A stretch of DNA of 64,000 nucleotides, from positions 1,150,722 through 1,214,721 of the forward strand of contig NZ_LT596208.1 in NCBI RefSeq assembly GCF_900092335.1, written 5' to 3'. A program made the position numbers and the translations under genes. Below the pieces are notes generated by a model. The model had not been told where the DNA came from. It saw only the letters and a list, made by a program, of their open reading frames with translations, and did no database searches. This stretch comes from Corynebacterium phoceense. Its GTDB lineage: Bacteria > Actinomycetota > Actinomycetes > Mycobacteriales > Mycobacteriaceae. Below are positions 34,231 to 43,108 of this stretch, one piece after another; position 1 is the first letter of the stretch; each line of letters begins with the position of its first letter.

Positions 34231-34469
34231 TTACGACGCAGCCCCTTATAGATTTTCTCGCAGTCCGGGCACACCGGAGAACCCGGCTTCGCCTGTTTGG
34301 TCACCGGGAAGGTCTCGCCGCACAGTGCAACGACGTATTCGCCGCTCACAGCGGAATTCAGGATCTTGTCCTTGCGCACGTAGTGGAAGAACTTCGGGGT
34401 GCCATCACCCGTCGACGTCTCTTCACGAACGTCGGGGCGTTCAATCGTCTTCGTCGTCGTAGTACTCAC
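34227..34469 (-). CDS. DUF3039 domain-containing protein
   Basis: An 80-residue protein ending in a probable zinc site: a single C in VVALCGETF followed by CPDCEKIYKGL. The start is taken at GTG 34469 (VSTTTTKTIERPDVREE), where a GATAGGTC -10-like box lies just upstream; an ATG four codons earlier is in frame. Conserved upstream partner of the helicase; function unknown. Confidence 0.87.
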   Translation of the reverse strand: MSTTTTKTIERPDVREETSTGDGTPKFFHYVRKDKILNSAVSGEYVVALCGETFPVTKQAKPGSPVCPDCEKIYKGLRRK

Positions 34470-34530
34470 TCGACCTATCATGCCCCACGAGGGTTAAAAA
34501 ATGCGACTCTAGGGGCTAGGCTGGGTTGTC

Positions 34531-35004
34531 ATGAGCACTCGGGACAATGGCGACGACACCCCAGACGATCCTATGACCGGATCGTCGTCTAGCGATCCCT
34601 CCATTATTGAGGGCGTCGCAGAGGAAGCTCCCCGCCGCCGTTTTGCCCGCCGCAGTACCCTCATTACAGACGCGAAGGTCGGCCCCGGCCAGGATCGCCT
34701 CCGCCGCGAGAAGCAATACGCTTTTCTCCAGTTCCTCCGCGTGCCCTCCCTCCTGCTCGGCGCGTTCTTCCTCGTCATGCACTGGTACCTCGCCGCGACC
34801 ATCGCGCTGGCCGTCTCCGTGCCGCTGCCGTGGATTGCGGTCGTGCTCGGCAACGGCCGCGGCCAGAAGCGCGACGAGCGCGAGCGCATGGTCTACCGCC
34901 CCGCCCTCGCCCGCCAGCAGCAACAGCACTACGCCCAGCTTGAGCGTGAACGCACCGCCGAGCTGCCCGCCTCCCGCACCATCGACCACGACGACACTCA
35001 GTAA
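34531..35004 (+). CDS. DUF3099 domain-containing membrane protein
   Basis: A 157-residue protein with an acidic N-terminus, the motif STLITDAKVG, then two closely spaced spans (about 68-86 and 88-106) and a charged glutamine/arginine-rich C-terminal tail. Matches DUF3099. TAGGCT eight bases before the ATG suggests a leaderless transcript divergent from DUF3039. The methyltransferase gene starts 9 bases later. Function unknown. Confidence 0.87.
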   Translation: MSTRDNGDDTPDDPMTGSSSSDPSIIEGVAEEAPRRRFARRSTLITDAKVGPGQDRLRREKQYAFLQFLRVPSLLLGAFFLVMHWYLAATIALAVSVPLPWIAVVLGNGRGQKRDERERMVYRPALARQQQQHYAQLERERTAELPASRTIDHDDTQ

Positions 35005-35013
35005 AGGCCCGCT

Positions 35014-36564
35014 ATGACCGACTTCTTCGCGCCGCTCAACCCCAAGTTCCCGCTTGCCGATGCCGCCGCGGACCTCGCCGCCGCCTTCGAATCCGCCGGC
35101 TTTACCGACGCCGGTCTCTCCGGCCACCTGGGCCCTGAGGTCACCGAGGCCCTCTATCGCGGCGAGTCCGGCCCCGTTCTGCTCGCCACCTCCGGCGGCA
35201 CGCAGCTCGACGCGCTCATTCGCGCGTTTATCCTCCACGAGCCGCTAACCCCCGCCGAGCTTGCCGATGCCCTCTCTGCACCGCTGGCCACCCGCCTCAT
35301 CGACGCCGGGGTCACCGTCCCTGCTGCTACCGCCGGGACGATCCGTATCGCCCTCGACGTACGCCCGCACGTCATCGCGGGCGCCAACCACTGGGTCTTT
35401 TCCGACGTGGACGCCACCTTCGTCGACCACGTCCCCGGCCCCGATCACGTGTTGGGCGTCGGTTCGGCCTCGCTCTCCCTCCTCCAGTCGACTCCGCACT
35501 CGCCGGTCGAGTCCGTCCTCGACCTCGGCACAGGCTCGGGAGTGCAGCTGCTCGGCCAGCTGGGCAACGCTACGCGGGTTGTCGCCACAGACGTCCATGC
35601 GCGCGCCCTCGAGCTCGCCCGTGCCACTGTCGCCGCGGCCGGTGCCACCGAGCGCGTCGATCTCCGCCAGGGCTCCTGGTTCGAGCCTGTCGACGGCGAA
35701 CGCTTCGACCGGATCGTGGCCAACCCGCCCTTCGTCGTGGGCTTGCCCACCGTGGGCCACGTCTACCGCGACTCCGGCCTCAACCTGGACGGCGCCTCCG
35801 AGCTCGTCATCTCCCAGGCCCCAGAGCACCTCAACCCAGGCGGCACCGCGCACCTGCTCGCGGCCTGGGTCCACCAAGGCGACGTCCCCTGGCAGCAGCG
35901 CGTCGCGTCCTGGTTGCCCGCCACAGGCGTGGCCGCGTGGATCATCCAGCGCGACGTCGCGGACCCGTCGCTCTACGTCTCGACGTGGCTCAAGGACGAA
36001 TCCGTGGACCTGCGCTCGGACACCGGCAAGGAGCAGGCGCAGCGCTGGCTTCAGCACTTCCATGCCCACGACGTCACGGGCATCGGCTTCGGCTTCGTGG
36101 CCGTGCAGCGCATCGGCGACGACGAACCCTCGGACATCCTGGCGGAGTACATGCCGCAGCCGTTTAACGATCCGCTCGGCCCCGAGGTCGAGGAGTACTT
36201 CGCGCGCGTCGCGTGGCTGCGCGGCCTCGTCCCCGGCCAGCTGGAGCGCTCTCACTTCGCGGTGCGCCCGGGCCTCGCCCGCGAGGACGTCGCCCTGCCG
36301 GACGAATCCGGCCAAGGTTTTCACCGCGCCGCACTGCGACTCACCCGTACCGAGGGCCCACGCTGGCAGCACGACGTGGACGAGCACCTCGCCGCCATCG
36401 TCGCGGGTCTCAACCCGGAGGGCCTCACACTCGCCGATACCGTCGGCGTCTACGCCGCACTCAACGACTTCGACGAGGACGAGCTCCTCGCCTCTGCCCT
36501 GCCTGCCGTCGTGGATCTCGTCCGCCACGGCTTGCTCATACCCACCGACCTGCTCAACGACTAA
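35014..36564 (+). CDS. class I SAM-dependent methyltransferase (N5-glutamine-type motif)
   Basis: A 516-residue protein. The middle domain is a Rossmann methyltransferase: [15 protein letters not shown] (SAM-binding motif I, about 171-185), [13 protein letters not shown] (motif II), and [10 protein letters not shown], the NPPF tetrapeptide of enzymes that methylate amino groups of glutamine, adenine or guanine. N-terminal (1-110) and C-terminal (about 330-516) domains are specific to actinobacterial members. The substrate is unknown. It is preceded by AAAGG and followed closely by dtd. Confidence 0.88.
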   Translation: MTDFFAPLNPKFPLADAAADLAAAFESAGFTDAGLSGHLGPEVTEALYRGESGPVLLATSGGTQLDALIRAFILHEPLTPAELADALSAPLATRLIDAGVTVPAATAGTIRIALDVRPHVIAGANHWVFSDVDATFVDHVPGPDHVLGVGSASLSLLQSTPHSPVESVLDLGTGSGVQLLGQLGNATRVVATDVHARALELARATVAAAGATERVDLRQGSWFEPVDGERFDRIVANPPFVVGLPTVGHVYRDSGLNLDGASELVISQAPEHLNPGGTAHLLAAWVHQGDVPWQQRVASWLPATGVAAWIIQRDVADPSLYVSTWLKDESVDLRSDTGKEQAQRWLQHFHAHDVTGIGFGFVAVQRIGDDEPSDILAEYMPQPFNDPLGPEVEEYFARVAWLRGLVPGQLERSHFAVRPGLAREDVALPDESGQGFHRAALRLTRTEGPRWQHDVDEHLAAIVAGLNPEGLTLADTVGVYAALNDFDEDELLASALPAVVDLVRHGLLIPTDLLND

Positions 36565-36578
36565 GGAGTCTTTCTTTC

Positions 36579-37031
36579 ATGCGCGCCGTTCTCACTCGCG
36601 TCTCGTCCGCGTCCGTCACCGTCGAAGGCGAGGTGGTCGGCGCTATCGACTGCCCCGAGACCGGCGGGCTGCTCGCACTCGTGGGCGTGGCCCGCGAGGA
36701 CTGCGACGACGCCAGCACGCTGGCGTCGAAAATTGACAAGATGGCAGACAAGATCTCGGGCCTGCGTATCCTCGACGGCGAGGTTGCCGTCCGCGACGCG
36801 GGCGCGCCGGTTCTCCTCGTCTCCCAGTTCACGCTCTACGGCCGCACCGCCAAGGGCCGCCGCCCGTCATGGTCGGACGCCGCGCCTGGCGAAGACGCCG
36901 AGCCCGTCATCGAGGCGCTGCGCACCGCGCTCGAGGGCCACGGAGTGCACGTGGAGACAGGCCGCTTCGGTGCCATGATGGAGGTCACCTCCGTCAATCA
37001 GGGCCCCTTCACGGTCCTCGTCGAGTGCTAG
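36579..37031 (+). CDS. dtd: D-aminoacyl-tRNA deacylase
   Basis: Hydrolyses D-aminoacyl-tRNA (and glycyl-tRNA-Ala), clearing mischarged tRNAs. The 150-residue protein has the family landmarks [37 protein letters not shown] (catalytic SQFTL) and the C-terminal [14 protein letters not shown] with the NxGP motif. An AGGAGT ribosome binding site precedes the ATG at 36579, 14 bases after the methyltransferase stop. Confidence 0.94.
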   Translation: MRAVLTRVSSASVTVEGEVVGAIDCPETGGLLALVGVAREDCDDASTLASKIDKMADKISGLRILDGEVAVRDAGAPVLLVSQFTLYGRTAKGRRPSWSDAAPGEDAEPVIEALRTALEGHGVHVETGRFGAMMEVTSVNQGPFTVLVEC

Positions 37032-37155
37032 CCTCGCGGCCCGAGTCTGAATTTCCACTAATTTTTTGTTTTAAGTGGATCTCAGGAAACCGCAGGTTAC
37101 CCCCGGTGAATTACCCCCATTTGTGCGACACTTATCGCAGCAATAATCGGCGGCG

Positions 37156-37181
37156 GGAACTCATTTCACCTCTCGGCCGTT
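37156..37181 (+). promoter_or_regulatory. candidate SigH-type promoter for sigB
   Basis: GGAAC at 37156-37160 and GTT at 37179-37181 with 18 bases between fit the corynebacterial SigH pattern (GGAA - about 17-21 - GTT). The sigB start codon is 43 bases downstream. sigB is SigH-dependent in C. glutamicum. Confidence 0.5.
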
Positions 37182-37224
37182 GAACAATGTGTTACCGGCG
37201 AAACCTTATAGGAGGCCACAAACA

Positions 37225-38232
37225 ATGAGCAGCTCTTCCGCAGCCCACACCACCGCAGAAAACGACGGCTTCGCGCCCGACGACGCGGACCGCGGCTCCC
37301 GCCGCAATCAGACGAACGATAATCCCTCCGCAGACTTGGTTCGTGTTTATCTCAACGGTATCGGTAAGACGGCGCTGCTCTCGGCCGAAGACGAGGTGGA
37401 ACTCGCCCAGCGTATTGAGGTTGGTCTCTACGCGGAGCACAAGCTCGCCAACGCCGAGAAGCTCACCCGCGCTGAGAAGCGTGATTTGAAGATCCTCGCC
37501 CGCGACGGCAAGAAGGCCCGCTCCCACCTGCTGGAAGCCAACCTCCGTCTCGTCGTCTCGCTCGCGAAGCGTTACACCGGCCGCGGCATGCCGCTCCTCG
37601 ATCTCATCCAGGAGGGCAACCTCGGCCTTATTCGCGCCATGGAAAAGTTCGACTACTCCAAGGGCTTTAAGTTCTCCACGTACGCCACGTGGTGGATTCG
37701 CCAGGCCATTACGCGCGGCATGGCTGACCAGTCGCGCACCATTCGCCTCCCAGTCCACCTCGTCGAGCAGGTCAATAAGCTCTCCCGCATCAAGCGCGAG
37801 ATGTACCAGTCCCTGGGCCGCGAGGCCACGAACGAGGAGCTGTCGGAGGAATCCGGCATTGACGAGTCGAAGATTGAGATGCTCCTGCGCCAGTCCCGCG
37901 ACCCGGTCTCGCTTGACATGCCGGTCGGCGCGGACGAGGAAGCACCGCTGGGCGACTTCATTGAGGACGCTGAGGCGACCGACGCCGAGTCCGCCGTCGT
38001 CGCCGCGATGCGCCACTCTGATATCCGCTCCGTCATCGGCTCTTTGGAGCAGCGCGAGCAGGATGTCATCCGTCTGCGCTACGGCCTGGACGACGGTGTG
38101 CCGCGCACCCTCGACCAGATTGGCCGCAAGTTCGGTCTCTCCCGCGAGCGCGTCCGCCAGATCGAGCGCGAGGTGATGGCTAAGCTGCGCGACGGCAACC
38201 GCGCCGCCCGCCTGCGCGAGTACGCCCAGTAA
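37225..38232 (+). CDS. sigB: group 2 RNA polymerase sigma factor SigB
   Basis: The principal-like sigma factor used in stress and transition phase. The 335-residue protein lacks the basic/acidic N-terminal extension of SigA and has region 1.2 ([15 protein letters not shown]), region 2 ([38 protein letters not shown]), region 3 and region 4 ([20 protein letters not shown]). GGAGG precedes the ATG at 37225. It lies next to dtxR, as in other corynebacteria. Confidence 0.96.
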   Translation: MSSSSAAHTTAENDGFAPDDADRGSRRNQTNDNPSADLVRVYLNGIGKTALLSAEDEVELAQRIEVGLYAEHKLANAEKLTRAEKRDLKILARDGKKARSHLLEANLRLVVSLAKRYTGRGMPLLDLIQEGNLGLIRAMEKFDYSKGFKFSTYATWWIRQAITRGMADQSRTIRLPVHLVEQVNKLSRIKREMYQSLGREATNEELSEESGIDESKIEMLLRQSRDPVSLDMPVGADEEAPLGDFIEDAEATDAESAVVAAMRHSDIRSVIGSLEQREQDVIRLRYGLDDGVPRTLDQIGRKFGLSRERVRQIEREVMAKLRDGNRAARLREYAQ

Positions 38233-38273
38233 ACAAGCCCACACTCATTCCGGGCACCACCGCGCCCCTTTCC

Positions 38274-38303
38274 ACCGCTCTCGGCCAGCCGGCCGGGGGC
38301 GGT
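38274..38303 (+). terminator. hairpin after sigB
   Basis: ACCGCTCTCGGCC pairs with GGCCGGGGGCGGT (two G-T pairs) around AGCC. No strong T-run follows. The remaining 258 bases to dtxR contain no gene; a TAAAGT/TATGGG -10-like region lies near 38415-38427. Confidence 0.5.
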
Positions 38304-38561
38304 GTCGTATGTCACCTACAGGTTTCGGCGCTTAGTCGCCCACATCCCATAGTCCGCGACTATCAAAAATCGGCAGTTAAGAGTGTTTTCCTGCGCACGG
38401 GACCGTGCTTTTACGCTAAAGTATGGGAGTAAATCACACCGCGCGGCGGCAGGTCGTGGAAATAAAACGGCGTGCTGGCGCGTTGGCGTGGGCGAGTATT
38501 TCTCTATTACAGCAGCTGGGGCCGTCGCGCACGTCGGCTCCAGACAGAAAGGCCATACAGC

Positions 38562-39239
38562 ATGCGCGATCTAGTCGATACCACGGAGATGTATCTTCGT
38601 ACCATCTATGAGCTGGAAGAAGAGGGTATTACTCCCTTGCGCGCCCGCATTGCTGAGCGCCTCGAGCAGTCCGGCCCGACGGTCTCCCAGACGGTCGCCC
38701 GCATGGAGCGCGATGGCCTACTGCACGTGCGCAACGACCGCAGCCTCGACCTCACGGCGCAGGGCCGCTCACTGGCCACGGCCGTTATGCGCAAGCACCG
38801 TCTCGCTGAGCTCCTGCTCACCGACGTCCTGGGCCTCGACATCCACCAGGTCCACGACGAGGCCTGCCGCTGGGAGCACGTCATGAGCGAGGACGTCGAG
38901 CGTCGCCTCGTCAACATCCTGGACGAACCATTCCGCTCCCCGTTCGGCAATCCCATCCCGGCCCTCGACGAGCTGGGCGTGACCCCGCCGTCGCTCGAGG
39001 CGGGCGTGCGCGTCATCGATCTTCCGGACAACGAGGAGACGAAGGGCACCATCGAGCAGATCAACGAGATCCTGCAGGTCGATGCCTCCCAGTTCCGTAA
39101 GCTCTACGAGGCTGGCATCGTGGTCGGCGCCGCGGTCACCGTGGTCAATGACAACGGCACCGTGACGATGACGACGGACAACGGCGCCACCGTTGAGCTC
39201 GTCGACGACCTCGCTCACGCCATTCGCATTCGCACGTAG
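38562..39239 (+). CDS. dtxR: iron-dependent repressor DtxR
   Basis: The Fe(II)-activated repressor of iron uptake genes. The 225-residue protein is very close to C. diphtheriae DtxR: an N-terminal winged helix ([20 protein letters not shown]), metal sites M10, C102, E105, H106 (CRWEH) and H79, E83, H98, the dimer region [14 protein letters not shown], and a C-terminal SH3-like domain ending [11 protein letters not shown]. The ATG at 38562 follows AGAAAGGCC. A target in this window is probably feoABC. Confidence 0.97.
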   Translation: MRDLVDTTEMYLRTIYELEEEGITPLRARIAERLEQSGPTVSQTVARMERDGLLHVRNDRSLDLTAQGRSLATAVMRKHRLAELLLTDVLGLDIHQVHDEACRWEHVMSEDVERRLVNILDEPFRSPFGNPIPALDELGVTPPSLEAGVRVIDLPDNEETKGTIEQINEILQVDASQFRKLYEAGIVVGAAVTVVNDNGTVTMTTDNGATVELVDDLAHAIRIRT

Positions 39240-39471
39240 CGTGCCGGGCCGGTGCTCGCCTTTCGCACCGGCGTCTTCTCCGCGGCCGCGCTCCCTGTGC
39301 CGCTCGTTTCGCCCCTCACTGGGCCACACGAGTTTCGCACCGGGACCGCGGCCGCGTTCGCGTCTACAGTGGGAGATTGTTGTATACAGACCAACACTCC
39401 TGACTCGACTCGCCTGCCCGCAGCATGTACCGCGGGCATTGCCCCAACCGCCTAATGGAAAGGTCCTATTC

Positions 39472-40461
39472 ATGAAGCTGCTTGTCACCGGCGGTGCCGG
39501 TTACGTGGGAAGCGTGTGCGCCGCCGTCCTCGTCGAGGCCGGCCACGACGTCACCATCATTGACAACTTCACCACGGGCAACCGCGAGGCCGTCCCGGCC
39601 GCCGCCCGCCTCGTCGAGGGCGACGTGCGTGATAAGGCCGCCGAGGTCCTCGGCGAAGGCGGCTTCGAGGGCGTCGTCCACTTCGCGGCACGCTCGCTTG
39701 TCGGCGAGTCCATGGAGGTGCCGGACGAGTACTGGCAGCACAACCTCGTCACCACGCTGGCGCTGCTCGACGCGATGCGCGCCAACGACGTGAAGAACCT
39801 CGTCTTCTCGTCCACCGCGGCGACCTACGGCGAGCCCGAGGTCGTGCCGATCACCGAGGACTTGCCTACCAAACCCACGAACACGTACGGCGCGACGAAG
39901 CTCTCCATCGACTACGCCATCACGTCCTACGCGAACGCCTACGGCCTGGGCGCGACCTCGCTGCGCTACTTCAACGTTGCGGGCGCTTACGGCGAGATTG
40001 GCGAGAACCGCGAAATCGAGACCCATCTCATCCCGCTCGTGCTCCAGGTGGCGCTGGGCCACCGCGACAAGATCTTTATCTTCGGCGATGACTACCCCAC
40101 CCCGGATGGCACGGCCGTGCGCGACTACATCCACATCCGCGACCTCGCGGACGCACACGTCCTCGCGCTCGAGACGAATACGCCGGGCACGCACCGCATC
40201 TACAACCTGGGCTCGGGCGACGGCTACTCCGTCAAGCAGGTCATCGAGGCCTGCCGCGCCGTGACAGGCCACCCCATCCCGGCCGAGCTTGCCCCGCGCC
40301 GCGCTGGCGACCCGGCGACGCTCATCGCGTCTTCCGCCAAGATCAAGGAAGAGCTGGGCTGGAACCCGACGCGTACAGAGCTCACCACCATCGTGACCGA
40401 CGCTTGGAACTTCACGAAGAACCTGGGCGAGCGCGCGCACTCCGCCAAGCGCGTCCGCTAA
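39472..40461 (+). CDS. galE: UDP-glucose 4-epimerase
   Basis: Interconverts UDP-glucose and UDP-galactose, which feeds the galactan of the corynebacterial cell wall. The 329-residue short-chain dehydrogenase-fold enzyme has the NAD-binding GGAGYVGS (7-14), [13 protein letters not shown], catalytic S114 region (FSSTAATYG) and Y139/K143 (TYGATK), then [13 protein letters not shown] and [19 protein letters not shown] precedes the ATG. Directly downstream of dtxR, as in C. glutamicum. Confidence 0.95.
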   Translation: MKLLVTGGAGYVGSVCAAVLVEAGHDVTIIDNFTTGNREAVPAAARLVEGDVRDKAAEVLGEGGFEGVVHFAARSLVGESMEVPDEYWQHNLVTTLALLDAMRANDVKNLVFSSTAATYGEPEVVPITEDLPTKPTNTYGATKLSIDYAITSYANAYGLGATSLRYFNVAGAYGEIGENREIETHLIPLVLQVALGHRDKIFIFGDDYPTPDGTAVRDYIHIRDLADAHVLALETNTPGTHRIYNLGSGDGYSVKQVIEACRAVTGHPIPAELAPRRAGDPATLIASSAKIKEELGWNPTRTELTTIVTDAWNFTKNLGERAHSAKRVR

Positions 40462-40479
40462 GCGTCTTCCACACACGAG

Positions 40480-40505
40480 TCCCGACGCCGATTACGGTGC
40501 CGGGA
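40480..40505. terminator. hairpin between galE and DUF4192 gene
   Basis: TCCCGACGCCG pairs with CGGTGCCGGGA (one mismatch, one wobble) around ATTA and is followed by TTTCG on the plus strand; the genes converge. Confidence 0.55.
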
Positions 40506-40536
40506 TTTCGTCGTTTCGGGCATGGACACACGTCCG

Positions 40537-41694
40537 CTAGGCACACAAGGCGCGCTCGCCGTCCTCGTCGAGGCCGAGGCTCGCACGCGCCTTGGCGGAT
40601 CCGCGCCGGAAGTTCGCCACCATCTTGTCCTGCAGCCCGGCGCGATACCCACGCATAAGCAGGCCCGCGAGGGTGTGCTCCGGGTCTTCCTCGAGGGCGA
40701 CGGACAACACGGTGCCGGCGACCATCGGCAAGCCGAGCGCGACCTGCGCCATGGCATAGAGCGCCAACGCGTTGGTGCGCGCGAGTCCGTGAACCGTCTG
40801 CGCCACGGCGAGCAGCACTCGCGCCGCGCCCTTGGGTTGGTCGCACAGAGCGCTCACGATGAGATCGCGCAACGCGGTGTCGTACAAGATGGTCGCCATG
40901 CGGGTGAGCAGGACGGCATCGGCACGCACAGGGTCGTCCTCCGGCGGCTCACCCGTCATATTCGACAGCTCGCTAAAGACCCGCGTCGCCAGCGGCACGA
41001 TGTCGCGGACCTCGAAGCGCAGGCGGACGTCCTCGGCCACGGTGCTGGCCGCCCCGCCGGCTGCCATGGGCACAGGCCGCGCGGGACGGCCTTGGGCGAG
41101 CAAGGGGGCATCGGAAGCAGCGGCTCTCACCATGGCTGCGATATCGCGCGGGCCGAAGTGAGGATTGGCCTCGTCGAAGCAGGCGAAGGCCTCGTCACGG
41201 GAAATCTCTGGCAGGCGGCCAGCCTCGCGCCAGCGCTCCATAGTGGGCGACGCGGCGATGGAGCCAATGGTGCCCTGTTGCCATTCCGCGGTGTGCGTGA
41301 GCGGAATCTCCGCCGGGGCAAAGCACATCTCATAGGGCTGGCCGACGGAAATCTCTGGGGTAAACCAGCAGGCGTCGACGGTGCGGTCAGTGTCGTCGAG
41401 GTCAGCAGAGAAGTCGAAGAGGAGATCGGTGAGGTCATGAATGGCGGGGTCGGGGCGGTGGGAAACGATGAAGGCGAAGACGACGTCCGCCCCCGCGGCG
41501 ACGACGGCGAAGGCCTCAGGCAGTTGGCGCGAGGCCAGCGCGATGTCGAAACGGGCGACGGGCCCTAAGACGAGGCGATTGTCCTCTGAGCTAAAGCCCA
41601 TGAGGATGATGGAGTCGCTGGGATAAAATCCGAGCGCCCCAGGGATAGAAGCGAGCAGGTAACCAGGTGTAACAGCATCATGTGAAGTAGTCAT
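40537..41694 (-). CDS. DUF4192 domain-containing protein
   Basis: A 385-residue soluble protein starting MTTSHDAVTPGYLLASIPGA, followed by LGFYPSDSIILMGF, the start of DUF4192. The rest is helical, with a tetratricopeptide-like C-terminal part (NALALYAMAQVALGLPMVAG, LAGLLMRGYRAGL). The ATG at 41694 fits the family start; upstream frame extends 67 codons but is not conserved-looking. Common in actinobacteria, function unknown. The 298 bases to the next gene hold no other gene. Confidence 0.87.
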   Translation of the reverse strand: MTTSHDAVTPGYLLASIPGALGFYPSDSIILMGFSSEDNRLVLGPVARFDIALASRQLPEAFAVVAAGADVVFAFIVSHRPDPAIHDLTDLLFDFSADLDDTDRTVDACWFTPEISVGQPYEMCFAPAEIPLTHTAEWQQGTIGSIAASPTMERWREAGRLPEISRDEAFACFDEANPHFGPRDIAAMVRAAASDAPLLAQGRPARPVPMAAGGAASTVAEDVRLRFEVRDIVPLATRVFSELSNMTGEPPEDDPVRADAVLLTRMATILYDTALRDLIVSALCDQPKGAARVLLAVAQTVHGLARTNALALYAMAQVALGLPMVAGTVLSVALEEDPEHTLAGLLMRGYRAGLQDKMVANFRRGSAKARASLGLDEDGERALCA

Positions 41695-41992
41695 GCTTTC
41701 ACTGTGGCGGGTTACTTTACATGGTGTCGAGACCGGCGCGTTCGTGCCTGTGGAAAACGTGGGTGCATTGCCCAATAGAGTGTGCAGTCCCCCGGGGATT
41801 ATCCACAGATGCACACATTGGTATTGACTCCACAGGAATAGATGGGGCACAACCGGCACGCTTGGCAGGTTTTTCGCGCTAAAATAGTTGGCCACCTACC
41901 CCATTGCCGCACCCCTGAAATTTGATTGCGTGCAAGGGAATAACAACGGTGAGGTTCGCTGTTGTGGAGGGTATAGACGCTAGGAGGACACC

Positions 41993-43075
41993 ATGGCGAA
42001 CGAAGATCGCATGTATGAGCTGGAGTACCCAGCACCGGCGGTGAACGACACCGCGGCCGGTGAGACGGACGGCCCCACCCTTATCGTCGCCCTGCACGGC
42101 TACGCGGACGCAGGCCAGGCGGTCGAGCACAGTGCCGACCACCTCAAGGCAGCGCTCGATAACAGACTTATCGCATCCTTTAACGCGGACGAGCTCATCG
42201 ATTACCGCTCGCGCCGCCCTGCGGTGACGCTCGATAATGACGCACCGATAGAGATTGAGAATCTCGATCTCGATATGCGCGTGCTGCGCGATAACGCGGA
42301 CAAGGCTTTCCTGCTGCTGTCTGGCCCCGAGCCGGACCTGCGCTGGCAGGCTTTTACCAAGGCCGTCACTGACCTGGTTGAGAAGTTCGACGTCAAGCAG
42401 ACGGTCGCGCTATATGGCGCGCCCATGCCGGTGCCGCATACGCGCCCCATGGTGATTACGGCCCACGGCAACTCACCGGAGCTCGTGAGCCGCATGTTCC
42501 GCCTCGACTCCACAATGATGGTCCCGGGTGCGGCGCAGATGTACATCGAACGTGCCCTAGCGAAGGCCGGCCGGAACGTGGCGGGCTACACGGCGCACGT
42601 GCCGCACTACCTGGCCAACTCCCCGTACCCACAGGCCACGCTCGAGCTTCTCGAGTCCGTCGCCTCCGTGACGGGGCTCAAGCTGCCACTGCGCGCCCTG
42701 GAGGCCGATGCCGCGCGACTCAACCACCAGATTGAGGAGCAGGTCAACGACTCCGAGGAGATCGCACAGGTCGTGGGCCAGCTAGAGAACCAGTACGACG
42801 CCTATATGGAGCGCTACCGCGAGGAGCACCCGCAGGCCATCATGCCGGGCGAGCAGGGCGCGCCTACCGGCGAAGAGCTCTCGGAGGAATTCGAGCGCTT
42901 CCTCGATGCCCTCGGCCACGAGAATTCCTGGCGCGACCAGATCCTCACCGCGGACATCAACGACCGCGAGGATAACTTCGGTCGGGACTCTTCGGGCCCG
43001 CAAGAGCTGGGTGGTCCTTCTGCCGGAGACTCGGATGCTTCCGATGACTCGGACGATTCAGGCAAAGCCAAGTAA
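41993..43075 (+). CDS. PAC2 family protein
   Basis: A 360-residue protein with the PAC2 fold (proteasome-assembly-chaperone-like), about residues 28-250: TLIVALHGYADAGQAVEHSA, FNADELIDYRSRRP, LYGAPMPVPHTRPM and YTAHVPHYLANSPYPQATLE are typical. The C-terminal 100 residues are acidic and disordered-looking (Ser/Asp repeats). AGGAGGACACC precedes the ATG. The helY helicase starts 33 bases later. Role in corynebacteria unknown; proteasome genes themselves are not in the window. Confidence 0.9.
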   Translation: MANEDRMYELEYPAPAVNDTAAGETDGPTLIVALHGYADAGQAVEHSADHLKAALDNRLIASFNADELIDYRSRRPAVTLDNDAPIEIENLDLDMRVLRDNADKAFLLLSGPEPDLRWQAFTKAVTDLVEKFDVKQTVALYGAPMPVPHTRPMVITAHGNSPELVSRMFRLDSTMMVPGAAQMYIERALAKAGRNVAGYTAHVPHYLANSPYPQATLELLESVASVTGLKLPLRALEADAARLNHQIEEQVNDSEEIAQVVGQLENQYDAYMERYREEHPQAIMPGEQGAPTGEELSEEFERFLDALGHENSWRDQILTADINDREDNFGRDSSGPQELGGPSAGDSDASDDSDDSGKAK

Positions 43076-43094
43076 CTCGCGTCGGCCTGCCTTG

Positions 43095-43100
43095 TAGACT
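43095..43100 (+). promoter_or_regulatory. -10 box (TAGACT) upstream of helY
   Basis: TAGACT, eight bases, then GTG, with no Shine-Dalgarno: a leaderless or near-leaderless start within the PAC2-helY intergenic gap. Confidence 0.45.
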
Positions 43101-43108
43101 GGTGAGTC

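Noticed and set aside
32557-34251. 564-codon plus-strand open frame opposite the SF2 helicase
   Set aside because: Shadow frame; helicase motifs I to VI are on the minus strand.
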